The translations under genes and the position numbers were made by a program. Below the pieces are notes generated by a model that searched no databases, was not told the origin of the DNA, and worked only from the letters and a program-made list of their open reading frames with translations. From Brachypodius melanocephalos (lineage: Eukaryota > Chordata > Aves > Passeriformes > Pycnonotidae), in assembly GCA_013398615.1 (NCBI GenBank), contig VZSR01003807.1, positions 35,714,295 through 35,778,294 on the forward strand: DNA of 64,000 nt, given 5' to 3'. This document shows positions 36,794 to 48,974 of this stretch, piece by piece (positions within the stretch are counted from its first letter, which is position 1; each line of letters begins with the position of its first letter).

Positions 36794-38899
36794 CTTGAGG
36801 TAAAGGGCACAATTTGATCCAAACAGTTTATTGGGATCTGCACATCCACCAAAGGACCAAAAATGACTCTCTACTTCCGAAGCATTTCAGGGTAGAGTGA
36901 TGCTTCATAAGCAAATGTGGACTTTCCCTCCAGTGTTTAATCTCTGTCTCCTTTCTCCCTGAGGCAGCAACTCAAAGAAAATGACCCTCAAAGGGTATGA
37001 TTTTCTGCTTCACACAAAGCTTGTTATCCTGGGGCTGCTTTTTCTGTTTCCTCACTTCTATTCTCTTTCTCCCCTCCCCTCTCCAGAACAAAAAGGATCA
37101 TACATCTCATCAGGATCTGTCTTCATGGGAGATTTTTTTTTCCTTCTTTTGACAACTTTCTTTTCATAAGGAGAAAAAGTGTATTTCTTTTTTTCAATAT
37201 AATTGTATTCTGCTTTGAGTACTTTGATATAGTAACGACTGTCATGAAGTAGATACGCTGCTTGCTGTTTCATGAAAAAGACATTTTATCTGAAGTACTA
37301 ATCATTTAGTCTCATGACATTTCCCATCTGTTACAAGCTTCTTATTTTTGGTGGGAGGGGGTTAATTCTGGACACTTATTTTGTGGGCAAAGTTTCAGAT
37401 TAATTATCTCTAGTGGAAAAAAAAATCTGTGCCTAGCATGTTAAAAATAGCCCTTCCTGAATTCATTTTTCTTTTTAAGGAATTTTAAAGTCCTTCATTT
37501 TCGCCTCTGTAGAAAGTAATTTTTTGTAATTATGATCTAAGGATAGAAGAGAGTCAAAGATTCAGAGAGATCTAACATCTTTTATTGGACTGAAATAGAT
37601 AGAAAGAAGAGCCAAGGCTTCACACACAGGCACCTAATACCTGAAGGATGCCCTGCAGACCCCAGAGCAAGCCTTATTGCAGTGAAAATAATATGGATGT
37701 TCTTTAACTCCCATTTTATCTCTCCAAACAACTGACAGCATTGCAAGGAGTGCCATCACAGATTTTGTGTCTTTCCAGCTAACAGTAAACAGGAATACAA
37801 AATCAAAATCTGAATGCTGCAGATCTGTTTTCCACAGACTGTTAAGTTAGACTCCATTTTTAAAATTTAAGTTATGCAGTTAATTTTTTTCAGAAATCAG
37901 GTTTCATATCCACATCCTGACAAAATTAATGTCTAATGTTGCAGAGGTCTAACAGTTCAGGTGAGTGTGTCGATACAGTCTGGGTCCCACTCTGGCTCTC
38001 TTGCAACCAGAAATAAACTCTCTCAGCTTTCAGCAGAATAAAGGATTTATGTACAAATCCAGTAGAAGGGATCTAAAAAGGCAGGCAGTTCTAGGAGATG
38101 TTTGAGCTTGGATACAAGGCTGTGCTGTAGATACTTGGACACAAACAGCTTTTTGTCTGTATGGACTCAGCATAGGAGAGATGCTCTGACCCTGCAGAAG
38201 AGGGACATAGGACCAGGCAACCCAAATTGCTGGCATTCATGAATCATCAGCAATGACAATGTATGCTGCTAAGAGTCTCACAAAGCACTCCAAGAGGTTT
38301 GCTATTTTCTCTCCTGGTCTTTGTAAGATTTGAGTTATGCTTTCTGTGTTGTTTTGTTGGTGACATTCAGTTATGTTCATGCTACTTGCTGTGTTTGCTG
38401 CTGCTTGACTACTTGCATGCTGTGCCTGTTTTTGCTAAGTAACGGGGAGCTGCTTGCTTCTATGAAACCTGCTGCCTTAAGTAGCCTGTCTTTCATCCCC
38501 TTCATGCTTAGACAAAAAAAGCTTGAGCTGCTAGTCTAAGAATTTTGAGACCTTATTTTCTCTCTACTCTGCTATTGTATCCCATCATATTTGTTTCCTG
38601 CCAAAGAGGAGCAGGATCAGGGCCCATTGCAAGCTAGGAGAAAACAAAATTTCCAATATAAGTTGCACCTCTGTAGGGTAAAGAGGACTAGAAACACGAA
38701 TTTTTCATGGGAGAGAAAGCAAGCAGTATAAGATAGAATTGTATCCATCAAATGAAAGTTTTGCTCAGAGAGGTGGTAGGTCTTGTGAGGGACAGCTTGC
38801 CCAAGAATCAGAAAACCAGTCTTTCCTTCTATGCTAGCTCACAGAATCTGAAGACAGCAGTAAGAAAGAGAAGGCACCCACAAGAGATTGCATTTCTCT
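36794..38899. other. No gene recognised
   Basis: About 2.1 kb of mostly AT-rich sequence. Positions 37970-38070 contain AATAAA-like hexamers near a CTCTCAGC segment that might be an LTR piece, but no borders or second copy were found. Confidence 0.45.
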
Positions 38900-39690
38900 A
38901 TCCTGAGGGCAGATAATGAGTTTATTTCATTGGTTCCTCACAAGCTGTCTCTCTCACTCCTTCCTCCTCAGAGCAAGGACTCCTCTCATTCTTCCCCTTC
39001 TCCAATGTGGATACCCTCCCACAGGAGACAGTCCTCCATAAAGTTGACCAACTTGAGTCTTTCCCAGGGGCTGCAGTTCTCCATTAATTGTTCCAGTGTG
39101 GATCCCTCCCATGGGGTGCAGTCCTTCAGGAACAGGGTGCTCCAATGTGGGTCCACTGTGAGGTCACAAGTCCTAGAAGCAAACCTGCTCCAGTGCTAGC
39201 TTCTCTTTCCAGTGGGTTGTAGATTCTGCCAGAATCCAGGACAGGCTTCCCACAGGGTTACAATATCCTTTTGCCATCCACCTACTTCAGTATGGAAGTG
39301 TCAGTCTGGTTGATATCTACCCCACTGTGGATCTCCATGGTCTTCATCAGGGGCTGCAGTGGAACCCCAGCTCTGGCACCTGGAGCTCCTCCTCCTCCTC
39401 CTCCTTCCTCACTGACTTTGGTGTCTGCAGAGCTGTTTCTCACACTGTTCTCACACCTCTCTCTTGTTACAGGTTGTTGTGCAGATTTTCTGCCCTCTCC
39501 CTTTATAGCTCTGTTATTCCAGAGACACCACTACCACCACTGATCAGCTTGGCCCTGGCCACCAGCAGGTTCATCTTGGAGCCAGCTGGCATTGGCTCTG
39601 CTGGACAGAGAGGGAGCTTCTGGCAGTTTCTCACAGAAGCTATCCCTATAGCCCCCCCCACTACCAAAGCCTTGCCAAGTGAACACAAGA
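38900..39690 (+). mobile_element. Avian ERV LTR, 5'-truncated copy, plus orientation
   Basis: The sequence carries the internal repeating pattern of a known bird LTR type: blocks such as CTCCAATGTGGGTCC, CATGGGGTGCAGTCCTTCAG and AGGTCACAAGTCCTAG, then a CTCCTCCTCC stretch, a CATCTTGGAGCCAGCTGGCA block, CTTCTGGCAGTTTCTCACAG and a CTACCAAAGCCTTGCCAAG end near 39690. The copy at 53091-54205 has the same blocks in the opposite orientation. The first 250 bp or so of the LTR, present in the other copy, are missing or unrecognisable here. No internal viral genes flank it, so it is a solo or fragmentary LTR. The retroviral class is likely ERVL- or ERVK-like but is not resolved. Confidence 0.82.
39386..39410. 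repeat. (CCT)n microsatellite inside the LTR
   Basis: A run of CTC/CCT triplets. It lies where the LTR family has a naturally CCT-rich segment and has probably expanded there. It encodes the serine or proline runs seen in ORFs across the LTR. Confidence 0.9.
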
Positions 39691-40814
39691 CAAGTAAATA
39701 TAGTAATATTATCTTTCAGGTATTGTATTTATTTATGTTTTGAAAATATTGCAGACTTTCTGTGCTAATTTTATTTTTTTAAAAGGCCATTTCTCATTAA
39801 AAGAATAGGTGGAAAAAATGTCATCAGCTATTTCAAATACATAAAGTTCCACACCTGCATAAATGTCTGGAAGACTTAAGGAACAGCTTGTGGGTGGTTT
39901 TGTTCTGTGTGTTGGTTTGAATCTCCTAATAAAATAAATTTTCAACAAATATAATGGTAGATGAAGAACATTATTACTGAACCAGTGAATACAGATGTTA
40001 CAGCTGAGGTATATTAAATAGGCTACACCACCTGATGAATGGCTTGTGCATGTACAGGCAGGAACCAGGTGAGTTAATGAAAAACTGCTATGATTAGGTA
40101 ACCTTTTTCATGGTGTATGAAATATTGAAGTTTTGTTTGAATAGGTGAAGTTTAAAAAAGGTATTTCTGTCAGTTCCTAAAATAGACATTCTCTTAATAT
40201 ATGGCACTCCATATTGAAAGAAGGAAAGCTATTTCACAAAGACATAGTTCATCAAATGTTGTCAGTGAATACTTCTGATTTTTAAGGCCATTGACACTTA
40301 CATAAACAATTCTGAAATTTTAAACTATTTCTTTGTGTATCAGTGAGAACCTTAAAATGTTTTGTGGGTTTTTTGCTTATTTTTATCCAATTACCAGTGG
40401 TCTTCATATGGATAAAAACCAAGTCAGTAGCATGTGGAAAGTGCAAGAGAACTGAGCTCACCCAGGCTCCCTGCCTCCAGTCCCCCAAGCCTTTTTCCCT
40501 CCATCTCCTCACACTGACCCTGCTTCTGGATTTCTGGTGGCCCACACAAATTACTTGAAGACCTATTCCCAAGGCATCAGTCTTTTAAATGGCATGGGCT
40601 CATGAACTGTCCGTGTGAAAATATAGGTGGTTCCCCCTGGGTTTCCAGCATCTCAGGCTGCAGGCTCTTCTATGAAACATTCTGCAGCAGAATACAAGTT
40701 TCCATTACATCATGCATGGAACGACTTTAATATTGATCTAACGTTTTATACAAGGAAATAGTGTAATGCTGCCTTATAAAAATGACTTTCAAATCCTAAA
40801 TGTCAGCATTTTTA
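39691..40814. other. No gene recognised
   Basis: AT-rich sequence after the LTR. ORFs at 40282-40572 (minus) and 40343-40558 (plus) overlap one another and have no recognisable motif. Confidence 0.5.
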
Positions 40815-41000
40815 AGAAACGTGAGAACAGCTGTACCTGGCTGGAGACAAGGTCAGTCTAATTTAGCATTCTGTCTCCAAGAGTACCCAATTCCCTAAGT
40901 GCTTTGTAAAAAGCATCAGAGGAGGGCAAGCATAGAGAGATGCTCACCTAGGTTACTCTCCCAGCCTCCAGTAATCTGCAACTCAGGAGCTTTTGGCATC
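40815..41000 (+). repeat. Old amniote-type interspersed repeat fragment
   Basis: The order of short blocks (GAGAACAGCTGTACCTGG, GGTCAGTCTAATTTAGCA, CTGTCTCCAAGAGTACCCAA, GAGGGCAAGCATAGAGAGATG, CTCTCCCAGCCTCCAGTAATC) parallels a repeat seen in birds and turtles that reads as 'GGTCAGACCAATGGTCCATC ... CCTGTCTCC'. I recall it from sequence memory and cannot name its family with certainty. It is strongly diverged, as expected of an insertion that predates birds. Confidence 0.5.
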
Positions 41001-43753
41001 AGGCTTAATGAAAAATACCAAGAAAGCAATAACATGTCAAAGTAAAGCATGCACAAGCCTATTGCTTTATATATTCACACATATAAATTGAAAACGCATA
41101 TAAGTCTCTCAATCTGATCTTAAGACCCTTCAAGCAGAAATTTCTTTCAAACTTTTTTGTTAGTCTTACTAACAGATAAACCTCTTACTAGCCAGCCCAA
41201 AGAAGATACCCCTCTTCATCTTCCCTATCAGGCCTCAACACCAATAAAATTAAACATTGAGTGGCCCAGGATAAGTAGTTAAACAGCAAGGAGAAACAAC
41301 ATAAAATAAAGCTTTGCTGGTAATATTCTGGGAATTTAGACCCAAAGCACTTGTGTGTCAGAAGGGGCCAGTGTATCCATCAGATCTTGTGCCAAAATTG
41401 TTAAAAATTACTGCTCAAGGTTAGGCAATCTAAAGCTAGGTGCATAAAATAATTGGTGCACTATAACAGCCATTGGTACTTTGCCATCAGAAGTCTTAGT
41501 CATAAGGCTTGGCAATTCCATAGAGTTCATGGCAGGGGAGACAACCATTCAGGAATCAGATTTAGAGGAAAAAGAAGAAATTTAAACCTTTATGCTTCAA
41601 ATTGTCATCCTTAAAAACTGTTACTCAGCCGCAAACTACATCTGGATATACCTAGAATCTATTCCTAACTTCATTTTTTACCTTAATGTACTTTAGGTCC
41701 CTGGAGTGGTTCTGGATTTGTGTGTTGTGCATTGCCAAGTGTGCCTGCTTTTGACACTCCTGGTTGTTTGGAGACTTCTGACTAAACACCTATAAAATGA
41801 AGAAAAAAGGCACTTTCATGTGGAATCCCTTATAAACAGTGAGTTTTTGAGATGGTGACACAGCACCTGTGGAAATTGTAGCTTCTTATAGATCAGGCTC
41901 CAAAAGGAAAATACTCCTCTGGACAGAACCTCTGATCCAGCCACTGTCCTGAACTTGTTTCTCAGGTGGCTGTATCTGCAGTCAAAAGCCTTTTTGTAAA
42001 AATATTGGAAATGCTTCTGTCAGAATGCAGCTGTGCCTCTTTCCTTGGGCCTGTACCTCATGAACCCTCTCTCAGAAACAATCATGAAAGTATTTCATTC
42101 AAACTAAATTAATTTAGCAGTCGATCAGAGACAGTAATTTCACCCAAAAGCCTGGCAGGATGCTCTTGAGGACAGGTGGCAGATTGCAGTTTTTTGTCCC
42201 TTCTTACACTGAATGGATTTGAATTTATACATAACGTTCCCATTGCAGTGACCCAGGTAGCAGGCAAAAAGATATTTTGGAAAGAATTCCCCTCCTTTGA
42301 AGTGATCAGCTTTGTATGAAGCACTTCAATGGCTGTTGAAGTCCAGTTTGCTACCACTAAAGCACTAATGAAATTAGTTATTTCATGATTTCAAGGATGT
42401 CATTTGGTAGCAGTGGTAGTCTGTGTAAGCTAAGTCTGTTTACAAGCATTTACAGGTAAAGAAGTCAGTCCTCCCTTTGTGAGTCTTTTACATTTGTTTC
42501 ATATACTTTTGCTCCTTGCCTAGCTCTGAAACAGAAGCAGCACGCTGGGAAAAGTGTGATTGAGGTTTGCCTAAGTGTTTGGATTGTTTCTTCCATTCTG
42601 TAAGCATGGCTTCAAAACAGAACATATTTCCACTACAAGATTTGCACTAAACAATATCAACAGCAGCAAGAAAAGATAATGCTTGAGTTCAAGCCTAGCT
42701 CATTCTTTTACTAATCTGTTTCTTGATACAAGTAAATCCCTGAAAGGGATCTTCTTTCTTCTGTTCCATGGCTTATGATTTATAAGAGATTGAGAAATGC
42801 ATCTTCTTTTAGTGTTCCAAGATCTTTTGAAATCCATAGATAGGTATTGCTATGGTAGCATGATGTATTATTAATATGCCACAGACCAGGGTGAAATGTA
42901 TAAACATATTTTTAATGTAATAGGTGTAACTGGAGGAAATTAAGACAATAAGCTTGAACTGAGGTGGCAATCTTAGTATTAAGTACTATTATAAAATAAA
43001 CACTATTTGCACATAAATATAAACAAAAGTATTGTATTGTCATGAAGCAAAAGTATTTATTGCTAGCAGCAAAAATATAAATAGTTTTTGAGGATGCAAA
43101 ATAATTACATTTGAAAACACGCTTTCCCCAAAGAGGGAATTTTACAAATGTCAACCCCAAAGCCAAACTATGTTTGCATTATTATTCTAATATGCCTTTC
43201 TGTTCTGTTCTGTTTTGTTTTGTCTTTTTCTTTTACTTTTCTTTTTTTAAATAATTCCTTACTTGATCAGTCATCTTCCCATTTGTGCTTTGTCATCACA
43301 GCCTTTTGTTATCCCTCCATTATTCCTTGTAATAATGCCTTGTCTCCTTGCATTTTCTTTGGTTCTGCCTTTTTGTTCTTCCATGATGTCCCTTTCAGAC
43401 ATGGAAGATTTGGCTCTTCAATTTCTCCTCAAACACTGAAGGAAACTTAAAATCACTGTCTCTAAACTACCGCCAATATCCCACTTCCACATCATAGAAA
43501 GCTGGGATGATTCAGAGGTGAAGATGCTTAAAGATATCCTTTCGATCTACTTTTGATCAGGCATGATCCAAGGAGTGGGAAAGCTTCTGTCCTCCTGCCT
43601 CCCACCAACCCCACTTCCCACTGGGGATGATTTCTCTCTCGTTCCTTTTATGGATTGTTCATACTATCCAGAACAGATTTTTAGTGCCTGATTTCCAAGT
43701 TCCTGCTTCCTTGAATAGCAGGTAGGCTGCTGCTTAGGGAGTTCATTGGGAAA
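41001..43753. other. No gene recognised
   Basis: About 2.75 kb of unique-looking AT-rich sequence. ORFs are short on both strands. No repeat recognised apart from A/T-rich patches. Confidence 0.5.
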
Positions 43754-43825
43754 GTTGAAAGGTTGGACGGGATGACCTTTAAAGGCCTCCTCCAAGCCAA
43801 AATATTTTATGGTTCTGTGATTCTA
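43754..43825 (+). mobile_element. CR1 LINE 3' end, plus orientation
   Basis: GTTGAAAGGTTGGACGGGAT, then GACCTTTAAAGGCCTCCTCC, AAGCC, and the terminus TTTTATGGTTCTGTGATTCT. This matches the last 70-80 bp of CR1 and its ATTCTATG-like terminal repeats. The copy is extremely truncated at its 5' end. The left border is approximate. Confidence 0.9.
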
Positions 43826-46800
43826 AATGAGGCACTCTAAGCAAGAGTCAAGTAGTCTATGTACTGGTTGAGCTCCATGGGCCATAGTGTTCATGGCCAG
43901 CAGAATGCCAAGATTTTAAATTAACACTTAATATTTGCCACCTTTAGACATTTAGATCCGGATTGCAGCAAGGAACCTTTTGCCCATCTAGAATTTAGCA
44001 CTTAGTTAACAGTGTACTTGATGTATATTTTATCAGACTATTAGGTAACACATGCCTAAGAGTATACCTATATATTCTTATTATATTTCTTTCAAGACAG
44101 TAGTTTTTAAATACGGCTTGAAGTTGTGATACCAGTATTGGCACTGACTTTCCTAAAAGGTATCACAGAGAGTCTGGCAATTTTCTGGTCAACCATAGAG
44201 GCAGCGCATGCCGTTCAGCATCCTAGGTTTCCATGAGAGGATGCAGCAAAAAGCCTCCTCTGACTTCCATGTGCACATAAATGCACAGAGATGCTCAAAC
44301 TCACAATTTTTATCAGTGTTTTCTAGATTCATTCCCTTAAGAGGCCTCATAACTTACACATATTGCAGTGCCACACACCACAATACATCATAAGGCTGTT
44401 TATGGATCTGCTCTTTTTGTTTAGAGCACTTACACGGGAGACACAGGCTCTAGATCAATTGTTTCTTTCACTTAAATTAATCTCTTCCTAATTTAAGAAT
44501 CCTTAAATTGATGTTGTTATTCTCTGGTTAATAATTAAGGGAAAAATAGTGTAATTACTTGGTCATGAGTATTGGTATTAACTAGTCACATTTGTTATGA
44601 AAATACAGGGAACAGGTTTACCACATTAGACAAGAAACTCACACAAAGGTGGAGTTGATATTCATGTAGTAAATTGCAGATCCATGTGATAAATTACATT
44701 TATCATGCACCTTTGACTGACTCACCTGTGTTCTGCCTACTAATCTATCTCTGTCAAGATTCATTCCAGCACTCTTAACCTCTGAGCAGTTCTCAAGTGT
44801 CTGCTATTTTTTAACCTTCTGTCACAAAAAAAAAAAAAAAAAAAAAAAAGGTTTTTTGTTCACCAAAAAATTCCTCTCAAATTACATTGTGTTAAGGAGG
44901 AAGATGGGCAATACTTAGTTCTGAAGCAGAGAGATGTTCAAGGTTCTCCTTGTTCTCGAGAATGCAGAAGAAGCATGTTCCTTTCAAGGGAAAATAACTG
45001 GTAAAAAGCTTTTTCCATCTGAACTGGCAAAGGTTTCCAGCTCAGATATGCTGCCACATCCTAGACCTCAAGAGTGGAACACAGTGATTTATAGACAAGT
45101 TGCTGAAGATCATTTAGAGGTTCAGAACTGTATCAGTAATCGTTCTGAGGCCTGTAGAGTTGCCTCGTAATAGCAAGTTAATTTAGCTTTAATATAGAAG
45201 GAAGCGCAATAACAGTATCAATTAAAAAAATCATAAAACCTCCTGAACCATTTCTGAAATAGTTCTTGTGTTAAATTTGTAACATAGCTTAACTGCATAT
45301 GTGTTATAAAGTTTTTATTGGTGCTTATTTGGGATGATCTCTGTGATAAACTCTGGGATACACCACAACTCATACATACTGTACCCAAGTCCAGTCTCAC
45401 ACCACTTGGCTAAAAATAACTTGATTTTATTTAGAGAATGGGGATCTACAAATAGTTTCATCTGCTAAGAATCTACCTCCAAAATATTTAAACATCTTCT
45501 CTTTTTTTTACTCTGCTTTTCTTTCCTTTATTTTCTAAAAAAATTTAATGTGTATATGATTGAGAAAGAGATAAAAGGGACACATATTAATGAAAGTATT
45601 CAGGCTTTGTACTATCTATCTAAGTGCACACTTCCAAAAGGGACTTTGATGAATGGTCTGCCAACTGGTTTTATTCTTATATGTTTGAAAAAAATCGCAG
45701 TCTAGCAGAGTTTGCATTATTTATTAAATTAATTTGATGATGAATTTCTAATTGCACAGTCATTTACAATTGTGCACATATTTGCTGATTTGATCACACA
45801 CATAGAGCGACACACAGACTTCTTTACAGCACCCAAACACAAGCATCCAGTGTAGAAAATTTTAAACTTAATGACTTAATTTTGGCACTGTTACAACCAG
45901 CCGTACACAGAGTTTTCCAATTGGGAAAATTTCAATTATAAGTCACTGACACTTGAGCTGCCTGCGTTATAGCACACATTTTTTTGAGAGCAAAATTACC
46001 TAGTACTGTAGATTAGGGTTCAAATTGCAATAAAAAATAATTAGTCTTAAATTAATCAAAAATCAAATTAAAATTATCCAACAGGCAATTTTTGCAAGAA
46101 TAATCATGTGAAAAACCTATTCCCGGGAAATATTTTACTTCACAGAATGCTCAGTTCACTAAGAGTGTTCAGATATTTGTGTTGGCTGGTTAAACATATC
46201 AAGTAATATTATGTTGCTTTTGGACTGCATGATTTTTTTTTACTTTATCATAAGACTACATAAAGCAACTCAAAAATGCAGGATCCAGAACGAAATCCAA
46301 CACCAGCTTCAAAAAGATATTTGATTATTAGACAGTAAATTTGCTTATCTGGAGTTTTTCACTCTGGTCCTTCTCATTTGATGAATATTTGCAGAAAGCA
46401 AACTCAGCCATTATATCAACATGCTTGAAGTAAATCTATTTTAAAATCTGAATGAAGATATGTAATGTTTGCCTAGAGCTAAAAGAAATAGGGTTATGAA
46501 CACATCATAAACACTATGCAAAGCTTAGAGTTCTGTTGCTGAGACACATTATCAAAGGTCGTGCTATAAAGCCAGGCATAAAAAAATTCGTAGGATCATC
46601 TCTTATCTAAAAGTTCAGAACAGAGCTAGAAATTATAAATTTTGAAGTGATTCCCACACAAGCACAAACATCTTTTGGGGGTTATTTGAGTGTCATCAAA
46701 TACAACGCTGAAGCAAAATTATTCTTCTGCATTTTTTTCTACACTTATAAAGTTTTGATTCTTCTAATGAAATTCCTGTTGCAAAACATGTAATACGATT

Positions 46801-48784
46801 ATCTGTGTATACATCTAAAGATGGATATGCTATGTAGTTACACACATGCACAGGATGTTTTCCTTCAAAATTTCTCAGTTAACAGGGATTCTGTCCCATA
46901 TGCATACTGCACACATACAAATCAATACACTTGTGCCCTAAACAAACAGCAAAATATTTCTTTATTTTCTTTTTAAGGAGCTTCCAACTTTGGATTCTTT
47001 TTTCTATGGGCTATTCCAGTATTTTCTTTTGAAGTAAATAAAACAGGAAGATATTTCGGGAAACAATAATAATTATGTTAAGATTTTTTAAGGCTCAAGC
47101 AGTGCATAACAATTGAGAGAAAATAGTGTCTCTCAAATATTATCTGAATACATGGTTATCATTCTGTTTAACTGCAGAACATCAGATTCTCCCATCTATG
47201 TTGGAGGCACCATCAAAATGTATCTTGGTTAAAATTCTCAGGATCAGAGTGGACAGAATCACATCCTTCAAGGTTTTTTTTTTTTTTTTTTGTCAGGAAA
47301 GACATAAAAAATGTTGGGATCCTTTTCTAAGCAAGGTACTTTTGCCCTTTGTGAGTGCCAGACCTTCGAGAAGGGAAACTGCTAGATTGTTCTTTAACTG
47401 AAGCAAAGGTTCAATTTATCTGCTTTCTTATTGCCAAGAGAGAAACTTAAGTATACCAGCTTTCATGTTTTGTAGGAAATGAAAAAAGTATAGAACTGGA
47501 TTACTTTCTTTTTTTTTTTTTTTTTCAGGACTAGGGTCAACCACGAACAGCTTTTGGGTCAATCTCCCTGCATTACAGCACCCAGAGTTTTCCCTCCATC
47601 TGTGTAAGGCAGGCTGCTGGTGGTGGTACTTTGCACTGCTTTCTTTAAGGTTTACAAGGTGATGTATCTAATTGGAAGGCTTTTGTAGTGCTGGCAAACC
47701 AAAGCCATAAGATAGGCAAAAAATCTCAGTCCCAACTGGCATGTGCAGTGTTAACACCAGGAGTAATTTGTTTTCAGCATTTTTTGCATTGATAAGAGTC
47801 AAGAGAGAAAAAGAGGTATGTTTAGTTGAGTGGAAGATAACAAACATGCAGTGCCACATTCCCTCTGTGTGCTCTTTGTTATCAGCAGGACTAGAGGCAT
47901 TATGTACTGTACAATGAAAGATAACCATAGAGTGAGAGATAGCTGGCTTTGTAGCTCTATTGATTAAACAGGACAGCAGGCTAATCAGAAAAAATGTTAC
48001 ACGGATGGGAGTTGAGCCACTTGGAAAGTGTGAAAGATGATGGCTACACTTGAAATGCTAATTTTTAATAAGATTGTGTGGCAGAAAACTGTTTCCTGCA
48101 TTATTTGTTTTTATTTTTAAAAAACCCAAACCTATGCACATAGAGGTATCACTCCATTGCCAATTTGCAGAGATAATAACAGTACATGTATCTGAGACAG
48201 CCACAAGACAATCTGCAATAGAGGTTTGAAACCTTCATAAATAAAATTTGCTGGTCTGGAGTTTTGCTACATACCAGTATTTACATGGGGGTAACCTGTC
48301 AAACAAATGAGTATACCAACTACCTAAAGATTTTAGGAAAGGTTTTTGCATATAGAAATACAATAGATATCGTATAGAAAGACTTCAGACACCAGTCATA
48401 TAAAAAAACCAACAACAACAAAGAAAAACTCATTAAGGCTTTTGTAACTCTTTTGTGATTTTTTATTTGTTTATAGCTTCGCTCAGCTCTAAGCATTTAG
48501 ACTAATATTTTTCACAGCACATATCTGTGTCAAGATGAATTTGCTTGTAGATAACACATTTGTATAATTTGTCTTCCGAGCTCTTGTTCAGTCTGGGGCT
48601 AGGAAGGGACAGATCCAGACTGGGATACAATGGATCTTCCAGGTGTATGGCCACAGCAATTCAGTCCAGCTCTTCAGGAGCAGCCTAGAATTATGAGGAT
48701 TCAGAGGTAACGTAAAGCCATTATTTCTGCTTTTGGCTTTGAGGTCTGTGCTGCATCTCCTAGAGGCACAATATAAAGTCTCAC
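43826..48784. other. No gene recognised; homopolymer runs
   Basis: About 5 kb without a supported gene. It includes A24 at 44826-44849, T18 at 47274-47291 and T17 at 47509-47525. The last run is followed by CAG and mimics a splice acceptor, but no open frame of note follows. Confidence 0.5.
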
Positions 48785-48974
48785 CTGACGTGCTCTGCAT
48801 TAGAGCGCAGAATTTCACTGGAAAAGCCTCTTTCCATGATACTAATATCTCTGTTCTAATTTTATCAGATTGCTCATGTTCCTTTGGGGCTTCATTCATG
48901 ATCTCCTCTGGCGGGGTGTAATCTACTGCACCTCTGATCCATCTCTCCCTGCTAGGAGCTTCCTCTGCCACCTG
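48785..48974 (-). other. Exon-like open frame with consensus splice donor
   Basis: Within the minus-strand ORF 49007-48588, a 190-bp segment can be framed by CAAGACAG at its 5' edge (48975 side) and by CAG|GTGAGA at its 3' edge (GT at 48784-48783), a near-perfect donor. The encoded text is acidic and protein-like (AEEAPSRERWIRGAVDYTPP, then EEIMNEAPKEHEQSDKIRTE). The acceptor lacks a good pyrimidine tract, no partner exon is seen, and no family is recognised. It may be a lone exon of a gene or lncRNA, or chance. Confidence 0.25.

Noticed and set aside
37970..38250. Possible LTR end with AATAAA hexamers
   Set aside because: No TG...CA borders, no second copy in the window and no matching LTR block order.
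47509..47528. T17 followed by CAG as a splice acceptor
   Set aside because: The motif is ideal on paper, but no open, protein-like frame follows and homopolymer T runs before CAG are common by chance in this AT-rich window.
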